A DNA stretch of 64,000 nucleotides from positions 58,649-122,648 of the forward strand of contig JALCCG010000030.1 in the NCBI GenBank assembly GCA_023212695.1. Direction: 5' to 3'. The stretch is from Sporisorium sorghi. Lineage: Eukaryota > Basidiomycota > Ustilaginomycetes > Ustilaginales > Ustilaginaceae. The notes under the pieces are model-generated. The model was not told the DNA's origin, searched no databases, and saw nothing but the letters and a program-made list of their open reading frames with translations. Made by a program: the position numbers and the translations under genes. Position 1 is the stretch's first letter, and each line of letters starts with the position of its first letter. This document shows positions 37,628 to 47,824 of the stretch, in pieces.

Positions 37628-38680
37628 ATGGGTCGCTACGCTATCCTTGTCTCTGGTCCTGCCGGCTCGGGCAAGTCGACATTCTGCTCAGCGCTGATTG
37701 CGCACGCCCAGTCGTTAGGCCGTAACGTTCACCTCTTCAACCTGGATCCGGCGGCGGAACGCTTCGAATACCAGCCAAGCATCGACATCAAGGAGCTGAT
37801 CTCATTGGAAGACGTTATGGAGGAGATGAACCTCGGACCCAACGGAGGGCTTATCTACTGCTTCGAGTAAGTGCCAGTCACTAGGCGAAAGCTCCACGTG
37901 CGGTCGATGCAAGACTCGCCAGCTCCTTCATGGGAACGATTGCTGACACCCTCTCCGCCTCGGCATCGTATCTTTGCTTAGATATTTGCTCGACAACCTC
38001 GACTGGCTGGACGACGAGCTAGGCCAATTCAACGACGACTACATCATCATCGACTGTCCCGGCCAAATCGAGCTCTACACCCACTTCCCCGTCATGTCGC
38101 GGCTAGTCAATATCCTCTCGGGCCAGTACCAGTTTCGCATCTGTGCGACGTTTCTGCTCGAGTCGCAGTTCATCGATGACAAGACCAAGTACTTTGCCGG
38201 TGTATTGAGCGCCATGAGCGCCATGATCAACCTCGAGGTGCCACACATCAACCTGCTCAGCAAGATGGACTTGGTCGAGAAGGGAGAGATTGGTTCTGAG
38301 GCGAAGCAGGGACGGAGGAGAGAGATGGAGCGCTATCTCGACCCAGATCCGCTTCTGCTGATGGACGAGGTCAACTCGCGGACAAATCCCAAGTTTCATT
38401 CTTTGAATCAGGCGCTCGTTCAGTTGGTGAGTCGTGATGGACTGCGTGTCGCTTAGCCGCCGTTTTCAGGCAAGTACTGACCCGTGCACTTCCCTTTTTG
38501 CATCCTCCGATTCGGCAGATTGACGACTTTAGCATGGTGTCGTTCATGCCACTCGATAGCACTGACGAGGACTCGGTGGGCACCATCCTGTCTCATATCG
38601 ACAATGCTGTGCAGTACGGCGAAGACGAAGAGCCAAAAGAGCCAAAGGACATGGACGAAGGCGACTTTGCTGCTTCGTAG
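37628..38680 (+). CDS. GPN3: GPN-loop GTPase 3
   Basis: 281 aa from three exons: 37628-37866, 37982-38426, 38519-38680, with GTAAGT/TTAG and GTGAGT/GCAG introns of 115 and 92 nt. GPN GTPases assist assembly and nuclear import of RNA polymerase II (and III), acting with GPN1. Visible features: P-loop GPAGSGKST, the GPN-family block [30 protein letters not shown] (with the Gly-Pro-Asn loop), [11 protein letters not shown], and the guanine-specificity segment NLLSKMDL. The C-terminus is acidic ([16 protein letters not shown]). Length matches yeast Gpn3 (272) and human GPN3 (284). Confidence 0.95.
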
Positions 38681-38959
38681 TCCCGCATCCACAATTGGCA
38701 CACCTTGACCACTGGACCTCGCCCCACAACACGACTTGCTTGCTTGCCCCTCTCTGTGGCCATTCCCTTTTGTAATTGTACCACCAGAATCTCACCTTTC
38801 CTCTTCGTGAGTCACCACTATCCGATAGAACTGTGCCTCTAGATTGTGCTCGCCATCGAGGGAGTGCCCAGTGAGAGATCTGATGGGAGCGGAAGAAAAA
38901 GGTCGAATCTGTTAGGTCGACCCGAGTAGAGATGACCGCGAAAAAAAAAGAAAAAAAAG

Positions 38960-39023
<64 letters not shown>

Positions 39024-39519
39024 CGAGATGCACAGCCGAAGCGGAGTGAGCTCACACGAGCTGCTGCCGAGGCTGAGTCCTGGCAACTCAGAAAGAGCTG
39101 CGCGCGACACATCCAAAATTTGAACTGCAGCTGCAGGGTTCTCGACTGCACCTCGGGGAGCAGTCGAAAAGCGCTTTGCTCACGCTTCCACGGTCGTTCG
39201 TTCGGTCGCTTCTCCACAACGCAGTCCAACAGACGTCTCAGCGGATTCAATTTCGCCGCCGCCTCTCTCTCGACTTTCCCTTTCATCCACGACCAACTCC
39301 TCTTCATTCCCGCCACCTATATCTCTTCTCTCCTCTTTGACTCTGGCATTCTTTCATGGATGGCTCCACGTCCACATTATCGCTTGGAAAAGGTCGCTTT
39401 CAACTATCAACTCACGCCACACAGGACGATAAATCTTCTGCATTCGTTTCAGCGCAGCATCAACCGCCTGCAATCGGAACCCTTCACGGCACTGGTGAAT
39501 TTCCTCTTGTCTCTTCATC
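38681..39519. other. Intergenic between GPN3 and the RING protein, with long A tract
   Basis: Holds the GPN3 3' flank and the PA-TM-RING promoter. A-rich tract at 38941-39021. A CT-rich stretch follows at 39230-39350. No gene supported. Confidence 0.5.
38941..39021. repeat. Poly-A tract (62 uninterrupted A)
   Basis: A9-G-A8-G then A from 38960 to 39021. Unusually long for a genomic homopolymer; could be a retroposed poly-A tail or an assembly effect. Confidence 0.9.
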
Positions 39520-41466
39520 ATGACACGCACGACAATGCGAAGTCGCCGCTCGACATCCTCCCTCAAACGAGTCGCCACCTTGTCGCTGGTCGCACTCGCC
39601 GCTGCAGCACCCGCTGTCCAAGCAAGTGTCCACGATAAGGCATCCTCCTCCGCCTTCCAGCCCCTGCCGAGCTTGAATCCAACCGTCTCGGTCGCTCAAG
39701 CCGTGCAACGTACTCGAAGACCATGGCTGACTGCTGCCAAAGATCACGTCTTTGACACTGTCTCACGCTTCCTCTCGCACGCCCTTCCCGACCCGCGCTA
39801 CTTTTCCTACGACCTGGATCAATTTGACGACGATCACGCGTTCCCATCCGAGGAAAGCGCACTCGATTCGGACGGCATCCTCGACGGTCCGGGTCTCAAT
39901 TGGGGTGGCAGCACCCTCGAGGTGGTTCGTTCTCAGGCCATCTTTCTCACTCGCTCTGCTGCCTTTGGCCCTCGTGTCACCGACGATGCTGGCCTCAAAG
40001 GATTCCTGCTCCCTATCTCGGACTTTTACAAGTTGCCTCGCGACGCCACTTTTTCCACTACCGACGCCAGCCGCGATCCCATCCACGCTTGCCCCTACAA
40101 TGGTGGTCCCGGATCCCGACGCGACGTGTTGCTTGACCGATATCACGACGAGGACCAACGTCGGCTCTACTCGGCATTCCATTCCGAATCCTCTGCGCAA
40201 GCGCCATTCACGTGGACTCACGACGCTGACGGTGGTTCCGACAACGCTGCTCCCAAGCCTCCGCACAACTGGATCGCTCTAGTCGAGCGCGGTGGTGGCT
40301 GCGGATTCGCCGACAAGGTGCGCGTGGCTCAGGAGCTCGGTGCAGTGGCAGTGGTGGTCGGTGACGCGCCGAGCCCTGGCTGGCACGGCGGACACTCGGG
40401 TGACCCTAACGAGGAAGGTGACCCTGGACTGAGTGGCAAGCGTCTCATCACCATGTTTGCACCGGGCGACACGAGCGACGTGCACATTCCTTCAACGTTT
40501 GTCACTCGCCCCAGCTACCTCGATCTGGAGCGTCTCATCCAAGAGACCGAGAAGGACCAGCAAGACTGGCAGAAGCAGCACCCTTGGCAGCAGCACGGCG
40601 ACGACGACGACGATCGACGAGCACCCATGACGCGCGGTCTCGAGATTGTGATCGGCAAGGACGACTTGGTTTGGGAATGGCCCTTGATCGACTTTGGCAT
40701 CTTGTTGCTGCTGCTTCCGAGCTTCATGACGGTGATTACCATCATTGTGCACCGCATTCGCATGGTTCGACAAAGGCGCAAGGAGCGTGCTCCCGAGCTG
40801 GTTGTGCTCGGACTGCCCTGTCTCATCTGGAGGGGCAATGGACAACCATGGGAAAAGGTCGAGGGTCCCGACGTCGATCCTGGTCCGGGCAATGGCAGCG
40901 CTACTGCTGCTGCTGCTGCGTCTCCATTCGAATCGGATGACTTGGAAGCGGGTCGAGCAGGAGAGACCATCCCTCTCCTCGCTGAAGACGAGAACGGAGC
41001 CGGACCATCGCAACGCACTGCCGCGCACACCACGGTCAAGATGCCCGCCGAATACGCCACGCCCACAAGACCTGTCAATCCGGCGTCGTTCCTGCCGCCG
41101 GGGCGCACGTACTTCAGCACGGACGAATGCGCCATCTGCCTGTGCGACTTTGTCGACGGCGACCGCGTACGTGTGCTGCCTTGCGGACACATTTTCCACC
41201 GCCAAGAAGTGGACGACTGGCTGGTGAGGGTCAAGAAGTTGTGTCCGATTTGCAAGCGCGACATCACGGTGCCCATCCCGCCTGCGCCGCCGGTGGGTGT
41301 ATCGACGCCCGTAGCTAGTCCCGTGGTGGCGACGATGGCGAACGGCGATGCGGAAGGCGAGGTCGAAGCCGAGTCGGCGCAGGAGGCGGACCAGTCGGTG
41401 GATTTGACGCAGCATCTGAGCTCGGATGATGGCGAGCAGAGGAGGGAGGATGGTCGACAGGTGTGA
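39520..41466 (+). CDS. PA-TM-RING E3 ubiquitin ligase
   Basis: 648 aa, ATG at 39520. Layout of the protease-associated, transmembrane, RING-H2 family found on endomembranes. Signal peptide (VATLSLVALAAAAPAVQAS, ending ~36). Lumenal PA domain around residues 245-350 (NWIALVERGGGCGFADKV, ELGAVAVVVGD, IPSTFVTR). One transmembrane helix at ~387-410 (DFGILLLLLPSFMTVITIIV). Cytosolic tail with a RING-H2 finger at ~537-582: CAICLCDF, CGHIFHRQEVDDW, CPICKRDI. This gives the C3H2C3 zinc ligand set. The acidic C-terminus ends shortly after; a GTGTGAGT sequence at the stop could be a splice donor, so a small extra exon is possible. Substrate unknown; sorting or turnover of membrane proteins is the family role. 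Confidence 0.9.
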   Translation: MTRTTMRSRRSTSSLKRVATLSLVALAAAAPAVQASVHDKASSSAFQPLPSLNPTVSVAQAVQRTRRPWLTAAKDHVFDTVSRFLSHALPDPRYFSYDLDQFDDDHAFPSEESALDSDGILDGPGLNWGGSTLEVVRSQAIFLTRSAAFGPRVTDDAGLKGFLLPISDFYKLPRDATFSTTDASRDPIHACPYNGGPGSRRDVLLDRYHDEDQRRLYSAFHSESSAQAPFTWTHDADGGSDNAAPKPPHNWIALVERGGGCGFADKVRVAQELGAVAVVVGDAPSPGWHGGHSGDPNEEGDPGLSGKRLITMFAPGDTSDVHIPSTFVTRPSYLDLERLIQETEKDQQDWQKQHPWQQHGDDDDDRRAPMTRGLEIVIGKDDLVWEWPLIDFGILLLLLPSFMTVITIIVHRIRMVRQRRKERAPELVVLGLPCLIWRGNGQPWEKVEGPDVDPGPGNGSATAAAAASPFESDDLEAGRAGETIPLLAEDENGAGPSQRTAAHTTVKMPAEYATPTRPVNPASFLPPGRTYFSTDECAICLCDFVDGDRVRVLPCGHIFHRQEVDDWLVRVKKLCPICKRDITVPIPPAPPVGVSTPVASPVVATMANGDAEGEVEAESAQEADQSVDLTQHLSSDDGEQRREDGRQV

Positions 41467-41654
41467 GTGCGCGTTTGTTGTTCGTTCATCACCACTTACT
41501 GATCGCATATCGTTTCAGTGTATTTTATAGTTGACTTTCTTCTCAAGGCTTTAGCTTTTTACTCTCTTTGCGAGTGCGGTCAACGAGCAGAGAGGAGATC
41601 GTGTGATGGTGGCATTACGGCGTGCAGACGAAGTTTATACAACGGTGTACGTTT

Positions 41655-42794
41655 TCAAAGAAGGCTCTCGAGGACAGCGACGACCTGGTCACCGACGTCC
41701 TTGGAGCCGTGCCTGCCGCCGAGGTCAGCGGTCCTCAACTCGAGACCGCCAACATCCTTGGCGTCCAGCACCTTCCTAACGGCGTCCTCGACCTTGCCGG
41801 CGAGTTCGGGCTGGTTGAGCGAGTACCTGAGCAGCATTGCGGCGGACAAGATCGTGCCGATGGGGTTGGCGATGCCCTTGCCGGCGATATCCGGGGCCGA
41901 GCCGTGGATGGGTTCGTAGAGGCCGTTGCACTTGCCCTTTCCGTCGGGCAGGCCGGACAGCGATGCGGAGGGGAGCAGGCCCAGAGCGCCGGGGATGACG
42001 GACGACTCATCCGAGAGGATATCGCCGAACATGTTTTCGGTGAGCACGATGCCGTTGAGCTTGCGCGGGTTGGAGACCATGACCATGGAAGCGGAGTCGA
42101 CGAGCTGGTGGTCGACGGTGATGCCCTTGTCGGCGAACTGGGCGTCGACGGTGGACTGGACGACGCGGCGCCACAGGCGCGAGGTGGCGAGCACATTGGC
42201 CTTGTCGATCGAGTGCAGCGGAGCGGGCGGGTTGGACTGCAGCGCAAGGTACGCCGCGAGCTTGGTGATGCGCTCGACGTCGTGCTTGTCGTACACCATC
42301 GTGTCGAACGCCGCACCGTCCGAGTTGGGATCGTCCAGATCCGCCTCCTGCCTCTCGCCAAAGTACAGGCCCTTGACCAGCTCCCTAACAACAATAAACG
42401 ACACCCCCTTCGCAACCTCGGCCTTCAGAGGAGAGTGCGACAGCAGCGACTCCGAGGGGAAGAGACACGGGCGGATGTTGGCATACAGATCCAGCTCCTT
42501 ACGCAGCGCCAACAGGCCCTGCTCCGGCCTCACCTTGCCCACACCCCACTTGGGCCCGCCCACGGAACCCATGAGGATCGCATCCGCCGCCTTGCACGCC
42601 GCAAGCGTGTCGTCCGGCAGAGGCTTGCCCGCAGAGTCGATCGCACAGCCGCCGAAATCGTACGACTTGAGGTTGATCGAAAAGGTGCTGCTCTTGGACG
42701 AGATGAGCTCGAGAACGCGCGTGGCTTGCTCGACGACCTCCGGGCCGATGCCGTCACCGGGCAGGACGACGACGTTGTACTGTTGCTTGGACAT
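41655..42794 (-). CDS. LEU2: 3-isopropylmalate dehydrogenase
   Basis: 379 aa, single exon, ATG at 42794. NAD-dependent oxidative decarboxylation of 3-isopropylmalate in leucine biosynthesis. The substrate/NAD-binding elements are in place: [10 protein letters not shown] at the N-terminus, [33 protein letters not shown] (with the arginines that bind the substrate), [12 protein letters not shown], the metal-binding segment [26 protein letters not shown], and [19 protein letters not shown]. Usual length. Divergent from DCN1. No yeast-type Leu3 site (CCGGnnCCGG) was found in the intergenic region. Confidence 0.97.
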   Translation of the reverse strand: MSKQQYNVVVLPGDGIGPEVVEQATRVLELISSKSSTFSINLKSYDFGGCAIDSAGKPLPDDTLAACKAADAILMGSVGGPKWGVGKVRPEQGLLALRKELDLYANIRPCLFPSESLLSHSPLKAEVAKGVSFIVVRELVKGLYFGERQEADLDDPNSDGAAFDTMVYDKHDVERITKLAAYLALQSNPPAPLHSIDKANVLATSRLWRRVVQSTVDAQFADKGITVDHQLVDSASMVMVSNPRKLNGIVLTENMFGDILSDESSVIPGALGLLPSASLSGLPDGKGKCNGLYEPIHGSAPDIAGKGIANPIGTILSAAMLLRYSLNQPELAGKVEDAVRKVLDAKDVGGLELRTADLGGRHGSKDVGDQVVAVLESLL

Positions 42795-43419
42795 TGTTGT
42801 GAGGAGGATGGTCGAGGAGAAGAGAAAGGGATGGAGAGGGATCCTGTTGGAAAGATGATTGTTGGTGAGGAAGACAGGAGAAGGAGGAAAGACGGCCTCC
42901 TGACTTTAGTGGTGGGCCGAGGTGGGGGACGCAGTGTGGAGCTGTCTTTGCACGCAGCAAGAGCTCTCTGTGTCAGAGTGGGTCCGTGTGGGTCCATATG
43001 ACTCGTTGCAAATGAAAGCCACAGCACAGCCCAGCGGGCTGTTGTGGTCACCCTGTGGTCACCCTGTGGTCACCCTGTGGGAAAATCTTTTGTTCTTCTT
43101 TCTGCCAATTTCTTCTGCCTTTGATCTGCTCGGAACAAGTCGCTTTCTCGTTTTCTTCCACTCGTGCGGGACGTGTTGAATCGGGATTTGAGCTGAACAG
43201 ATCGACGATCTGGCCCCAGCCGAACCTCAAAGCTCGAAAGTGGAGCAAAGTGTCCTCAAAGAGGCGTTCGGATCTGAGACTCGAGTCGTGTCAAGAGCTT
43301 GATCTTGTCAGACTCCTCCTCACCCCGACTCAGCCTTGCTTGCTCTCTGGCTTTTGCTCAGCTACCACCACATCAACTTACACGGGCACCTTCAATTCGG
43401 AACGTTCGACTTCGGCACC
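42795..43419. promoter_or_regulatory. Divergent promoter region LEU2/DCN1
   Basis: 625 bp between the two starts. It contains three tandem copies of an 11-bp unit (43044-43076). No gene supported. Confidence 0.55.
43044..43076. repeat. 11-bp tandem repeat, 3 copies
   Basis: GTGGTCACCCT three times without mismatch in the LEU2/DCN1 intergenic region. Confidence 0.9.
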
Positions 43420-44476
43420 ATGTCGAGCGCGGCCAAAAAGGAGGCGATCCTGCGTCAGTTCCGCCAACTCACCAACGCGACCCCTCAAGACGCACATCGT
43501 ATCCTCAAGGCACACGGCTACCGCATCGAGCCCGCCACCGATGCTTTCTTCAACGACGAGCAGGCGCAGATCAACGCTTCTGCCTCATCAAGCTCGCTGG
43601 ACAAGAAAACGGAGCGCGAAGTCAAGGAGCGACTCAATGCGCTCTTTGACCGCTTCCGCGATGCTGCTGCTGCCGAGGACGACGATGAGGAGGAGGAGGA
43701 AAGTGGGCCATCGCAACCGGAGGATCCTGACGTGATCAGCATTGCAGGAGCGCTCAAGATGTGCGAGGCGCTCGAGGTAAGCCCCGAAGACGTCGTGTTC
43801 TTGCCGCTCTCGTTCTACCTCAAATCGCCATCGATCGGCACATTCACACGCACAGACTACGTCAACGGCTGGAAGATGCTCGACCTATCAGATACGATCG
43901 ACAAGCAAAAGAAGACGCTCGAGAAATTGCGCCAGGAGCTGCTCGAGAACAAACCGCTGCGCCTCGAGCGCATCGCCGAGGAGAAAGCCAACCCCGCCAC
44001 GGCAGCGTCGGCCAACAAGGGGCTGTACGAAAAGGTGTACGAGTACACGTACGGTTTCGCGAGAAAGGAGGGGCAGAAGAGTCTAGCGCTCGAGAATGCG
44101 CTCGCATTCTGGGACCTCGTGCTGCCTGCGTCGCCGACGTTTGACAGGGAGGGCAATGCAGCGGGCGGCAAGTTTACGCAGCAGCAGCTCGAGTTGTGGA
44201 AGCAGTTCCTGACCGAACAGACGGGCGGCAGGGCGGTTAGCAAGGATACGTGGATCCAGTTCTTGGATTTCACCAAGGAGATCAACGCGGATCTCAGCAA
44301 TCATGACTTTGATGGTAAGTGCGAACCGACCCAAGGCGAGAAGAAGGGGAAGAGCGCGCAGACCGACTAACTGACATCTCTTTGTTCCGACAGCTGCTTG
44401 GCCATCGGTCATCGACGACTTTGTGCTGTGGGCTAGGGAGAACATGCCTGCTTCCGATCGTATGGATACGAGTTGA
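43420..44476 (+). CDS. DCN1: Defective in cullin neddylation protein 1
   Basis: 325 aa from two exons, 43420-44314 and 44394-44476 (79-nt intron, GTAAGT/ACAG), joined as NHDFD-A-AWPSVIDDF. Scaffold-type E3 that promotes Nedd8 transfer from Ubc12 to cullins, activating SCF ligases. The start is placed at MSSAAKKEAILRQFRQLT, which begins the UBA-like domain (DAHRILKAHGYRIEPATDAFF). A Glu/Asp-rich insert is followed by the potentiating-neddylation domain: EDVVFLPLSFYLKSPSIGTFTR, VYEYTYGFARKEGQKSLALENA, LWKQFLTEQ, WIQFLDF, ending WPSVIDDFVLWAREN. Functionally related to the F-box-like protein elsewhere in the window, through cullin ligases. Confidence 0.95.
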
Positions 44477-44652
44477 GCGCGCGTGTCACATGGCCTCGTA
44501 CCAAATGCAAACGAGCTTTTTATCAATAGACTGTGTCGGCACTGTCCTCCATCTCAGCGCTTCTCATCCGACGTTCTGTGCGCGAGTGCTCGCACAGCAC
44601 ACTGAATCCATTGTGACAATCTTTTCATTCAGCACCTACACAGCGTACATCT

Positions 44653-45753
44653 CTACATATCACCTCTACGCACAAACGGAATGCCCAGCCCCGAAAGCAG
44701 CGCACGCGCCTTCTCGGTCGCCTTCCTACCCCTCTGGTTGGTGATGCAATCAATCTGGAACCCGAGCGGCTTGTTCGGGTACTGGTCCAAGTTGATCTCG
44801 ATCTGCGGGAACAGCGGGATCGCCTCCGGGTGCACGCCCAAGCTCACCACGCCGCTCATCGCCGCGGGACTCGCAGCCGGCTGACTAGCGGGCGGCAGCG
44901 GGAACCCGCCAAAACTGCGCAACCGGGGCAGCACAAACGTAGTGAGCACCTCGAGGAACTCGTGCGCCACGGGCCCGGGCAGCACTGCCTTGACACCCAC
45001 TGGCATTCCGGGTCGAAGCTTGAAACTCGCCACGCCGGATTTAGCGCGGATGATCTCGATGTGGCCCCTGCCTCCCGCCGCCGCCGCGTTACCGGCCCCG
45101 AGCAGCGCCGGGTCAGCCAGCGAGCCCTGGACGCTCAGCCCCGTAATGGCGCGCATCTGCGCAATAAGCGGCACGAGCGCGTGCTTGTTCGCGATCGCAT
45201 CTTTGCTAAAGCACGTAAGGACGATCTTGTCCAGCCTTGCGATCTCGCCGAGCGTGTTGGTGGCGGACAGCGGCTTGGTGAGCGGCGCCAGGCGGCGGTT
45301 ACCGCGCGCCGGGCGCTGTGGTCGGTTGACAGTGTACGGGTCTTGCGGGTTCCAGGCGCGTTGACGGTCCTGCACGTCGCCGGACGAGGCCGGGTTCGAC
45401 GGTGTGGTGGGAGATGCGGTGGAGGAGGGAGGGAGGGAGGCGTCGAGGTTGGCAGCGGCGTCGTACGTCATGTACAGCAGGTCCGAGGCGAGCGTCGTGC
45501 GGTAGTGCTCCTGGTACCGGTTGAGCTGTGTGGGTCCAAGTACGACAGGGTGCGGGCGCAGCGTGGTGCGCGGTGACTTGGCTGTAGCAGCAGCGGAGGA
45601 GGCTGTGCTGAGGCTGCGAGACGAGCTGCTGGCTGCAGCCGCAGAGGCAGATGCAGAGGAGGAGGAGGAGGAGGAGGAGGAGGCTCGCAACGCCGAGCGA
45701 GATGCTTGACGCAGCATGTTGACTGTCGTCGTGACCGTCGTTGACGTGTTCAT
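44653..45753 (-). CDS. MRPL7: Mitochondrial large-subunit ribosomal protein uL5m
   Basis: 366 aa from the ATG at 45753 ([18 protein letters not shown]); the internal ATG at 45717 ([13 protein letters not shown]) would give an equally good mitochondrial presequence. Residues ~12-50 are Arg/Ser/Ala-rich with a long serine run. The uL5 fold is recognisable: [15 protein letters not shown] [27 protein letters not shown], the strand [23 protein letters not shown], then [19 protein letters not shown] and, near the end, [19 protein letters not shown] and [16 protein letters not shown]. Binds 21S rRNA near the central protuberance (family knowledge). Convergent with DCN1, 176 bp away; divergent from LSM3. 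Confidence 0.9.
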   Translation of the reverse strand: MNTSTTVTTTVNMLRQASRSALRASSSSSSSSSASASAAAASSSSRSLSTASSAAATAKSPRTTLRPHPVVLGPTQLNRYQEHYRTTLASDLLYMTYDAAANLDASLPPSSTASPTTPSNPASSGDVQDRQRAWNPQDPYTVNRPQRPARGNRRLAPLTKPLSATNTLGEIARLDKIVLTCFSKDAIANKHALVPLIAQMRAITGLSVQGSLADPALLGAGNAAAAGGRGHIEIIRAKSGVASFKLRPGMPVGVKAVLPGPVAHEFLEVLTTFVLPRLRSFGGFPLPPASQPAASPAAMSGVVSLGVHPEAIPLFPQIEINLDQYPNKPLGFQIDCITNQRGRKATEKARALLSGLGIPFVRRGDM

Positions 45754-46125
45754 GGTTGGCGAGGGAAGTGGTGGAGCGAGTGGACGATGATGCGGCTTGT
45801 CGGTCAGTCGAAGAAGAACAAGCAAAAAAATGAGAAGAAAAAGTGCGATGCGAAGCCCGATTTTCTTCTCCTTCCCAAGTGCGAAACACACGTACGAAAA
45901 AAAAAAAAGAGCGTCGAGAGACAACCACTCGGTCCATTCGCACATCCTCGTCCACATCCAACACCAACACCATCATCATCATCGCTCAAGCTCTTTGTCC
46001 ACCAACCCTCATCAAGCACTCACGCCATCTGCACCACAGGAAACCACACTCATCTCGAGTCTCTCCCTAGGCACATCTTCGAGCGGGTCACCAAATCGAT
46101 CCTCAAAAAAAAAAACACGAGCATA
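45754..46125. promoter_or_regulatory. Divergent promoter region MRPL7/LSM3
   Basis: 372 bp between two divergent starts. Contains an A13 tract near 45898 and CA/TC-rich sequence; no defined motif. Confidence 0.5.
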
Positions 46126-46925
46126 ATGGCGCAAGTCGAACGCTCCTCGTCAGCCGCAGCCTCCGCTGCACCGTCCGCACCAGCACCGCTGGGCTCGGTC
46201 ACAGAGCCATTCGACCTGGTTCGGCTGTCCATCTCGGAACGCGTCTACGTCAAGCTGCGCGGCGATCGTGAGCTGCGCGGTACCCTGCATGTGAGTGGCA
46301 TTTCCCAGCAAACCCTTTACCTGCCTTACCCCACCGTTAGACAGAGGGCGTACTGCTCCTGGATTCGGTCGAGGGGAGAGCAGTGACAGAAGTGAGAGAA
46401 AACTTGCTGACACGGTACTTATCTTGCACGTGGATGTTCGGCGCGAGCGCAGGCATACGACGGCCACATGAACCTGATCCTCGGCGATGTGGAGGAGACC
46501 ATCTACGTCGTTGATGTCAACGAGGAGAGCGAGGCGCAGCCTGTTCGTGTAAGTACGGGACCCTCTCTGCTCCGAGCTTTTGAGGGCTTCATCTGCTCTG
46601 TGTGGAGACGGTGGATGCGAAGGCAACGCAGCCGTCTCGCGTTCGCGCTCGAGAGCAAGCGGTCTATTTTGGAGTGCGGTTGACTGACTCATCTCCCCTT
46701 TCCCTTCCTTCCATCTCTCCTCCATCTGCCTTGCGTCTACTTCCACTGCGGACATCTACACCGCCTCAAACGGGTCACTGCACTCGTCTCATCTTAACCC
46801 TCTCTTCATCCGCTCATTCGACCCGCTGCACTTTTGGAACCACACAGGTGGTGAAACGCCAAAGCGAGATGCTCTTTGTTCGCGGAGACAGCGTCATCCT
46901 CGTCTCGCCTCCTTCGAGTAGCTAA
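46126..46925 (+). CDS. LSM3: U6 snRNA-associated Sm-like protein LSm3
   Basis: 112 aa from three exons: 46126-46290, 46453-46548, 46848-46925, with introns of 162 and 299 nt (GTGAGT/GCAG and GTAAGT/ACAG). All phase 0. Subunit of the LSm1-7 (mRNA decay) and LSm2-8 (U6 snRNA) rings. The Sm1 motif reads [39 protein letters not shown] across the first splice junction; Sm2 reads [15 protein letters not shown]. The family [12 protein letters not shown] loop links them. The Ala/Ser/Pro-rich N-terminal extension (about 25 residues) is typical of basidiomycete copies. The second intron is long for this window. Confidence 0.95.
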
Positions 46926-47824
46926 GGGTCAAGCAAGCATCGAGGATTGTGCAATTGTATTACTATCTGCAACGACATCGTCTTGAAGCGAAAGTGTGGC
47001 AGCGTGCGAATCCTCCTTTTCGTCGTGAGAGCTTGGTCAGCGTGAGAACCTCTTCAGCGCGAAAAGCCTCTTCATCGGGAACCTCATCAGCGTATTATCC
47101 TGTGCAACAAGAGCCCTCCTTCAGCAATCGACTTCTTCAACGAGAAAGCGTCTTCAACAATCACCTTCCTCAATCCGTGTCGATCGTGCAAACCACGCGC
47201 TCGAACGCACCATCTACGAAGGCACGACACCGACCCAAAGACTCAAGACTTTGATCACCCCCCCCCCCCCTCCAACCACATCACACACCACACATCCTGC
47301 CTCTGTGGGATTGCAACCATAGATTTGACGATGGAAGAGAGAATGCCTAAGAGTACAGAATGAAAGATGCGAGGAGTGTTAATGGCGCCTCGCCGCGCCA
47401 GATCAAATCCAGGTATATGTGTGAACAGTGACCGAAACCAGAGAATGCTGACCGAAACGTGACGAAAAAGGGGCTGTGTTAAGTGCGGCCCCCCGCGCTA
47501 ATACAGTGAAGGGATATACAGGGCTGTGTTAAGAGCGGCCCTACGCGCAGACATTAGTACAGAAGAACGGGAAAATGCGACGATGATGCAAATGCAAGAA
47601 AGAGAAGACGGTGAGAGGTGCTAGCCAGTCGTGAGGCAGCAGGTGGGACAGGGGAACAGAAGAGATGGAGAGAGCGTTAGAAACGAAGGATCGTGTAGAA
47701 GCAATCCTCACGTCGGGTATATGTGTTGTGTCTCGTGACACTTCGAAAAGCGACCACCACCTGACTGTCCCTGAAACATCATCCCAGCCCAAAGCTGGTG
47801 CACCTTTGCGAGAAACGACAAAGT
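46926..47824. other. Intergenic between LSM3 and PUT2
   Basis: 3' flanks of two convergent genes. It contains a C13 run (47258-47270) and two imperfect copies of a GC-rich unit (47471-47498 and 47521-47548). No gene supported. Confidence 0.5.
47471..47548. repeat. Two 28-bp imperfect repeats
   Basis: GGGCTGTGTTAAGTGCGGCC at 47471 and GGGCTGTGTTAAGAGCGGCC at 47521, each followed by a GCGC-rich end; period 50 bp. Confidence 0.75.

Noticed and set aside
41622..43001. A 459-codon open frame opposite LEU2
   Set aside because: Antisense shadow; it even spans the LEU2 promoter, where it becomes low-complexity.
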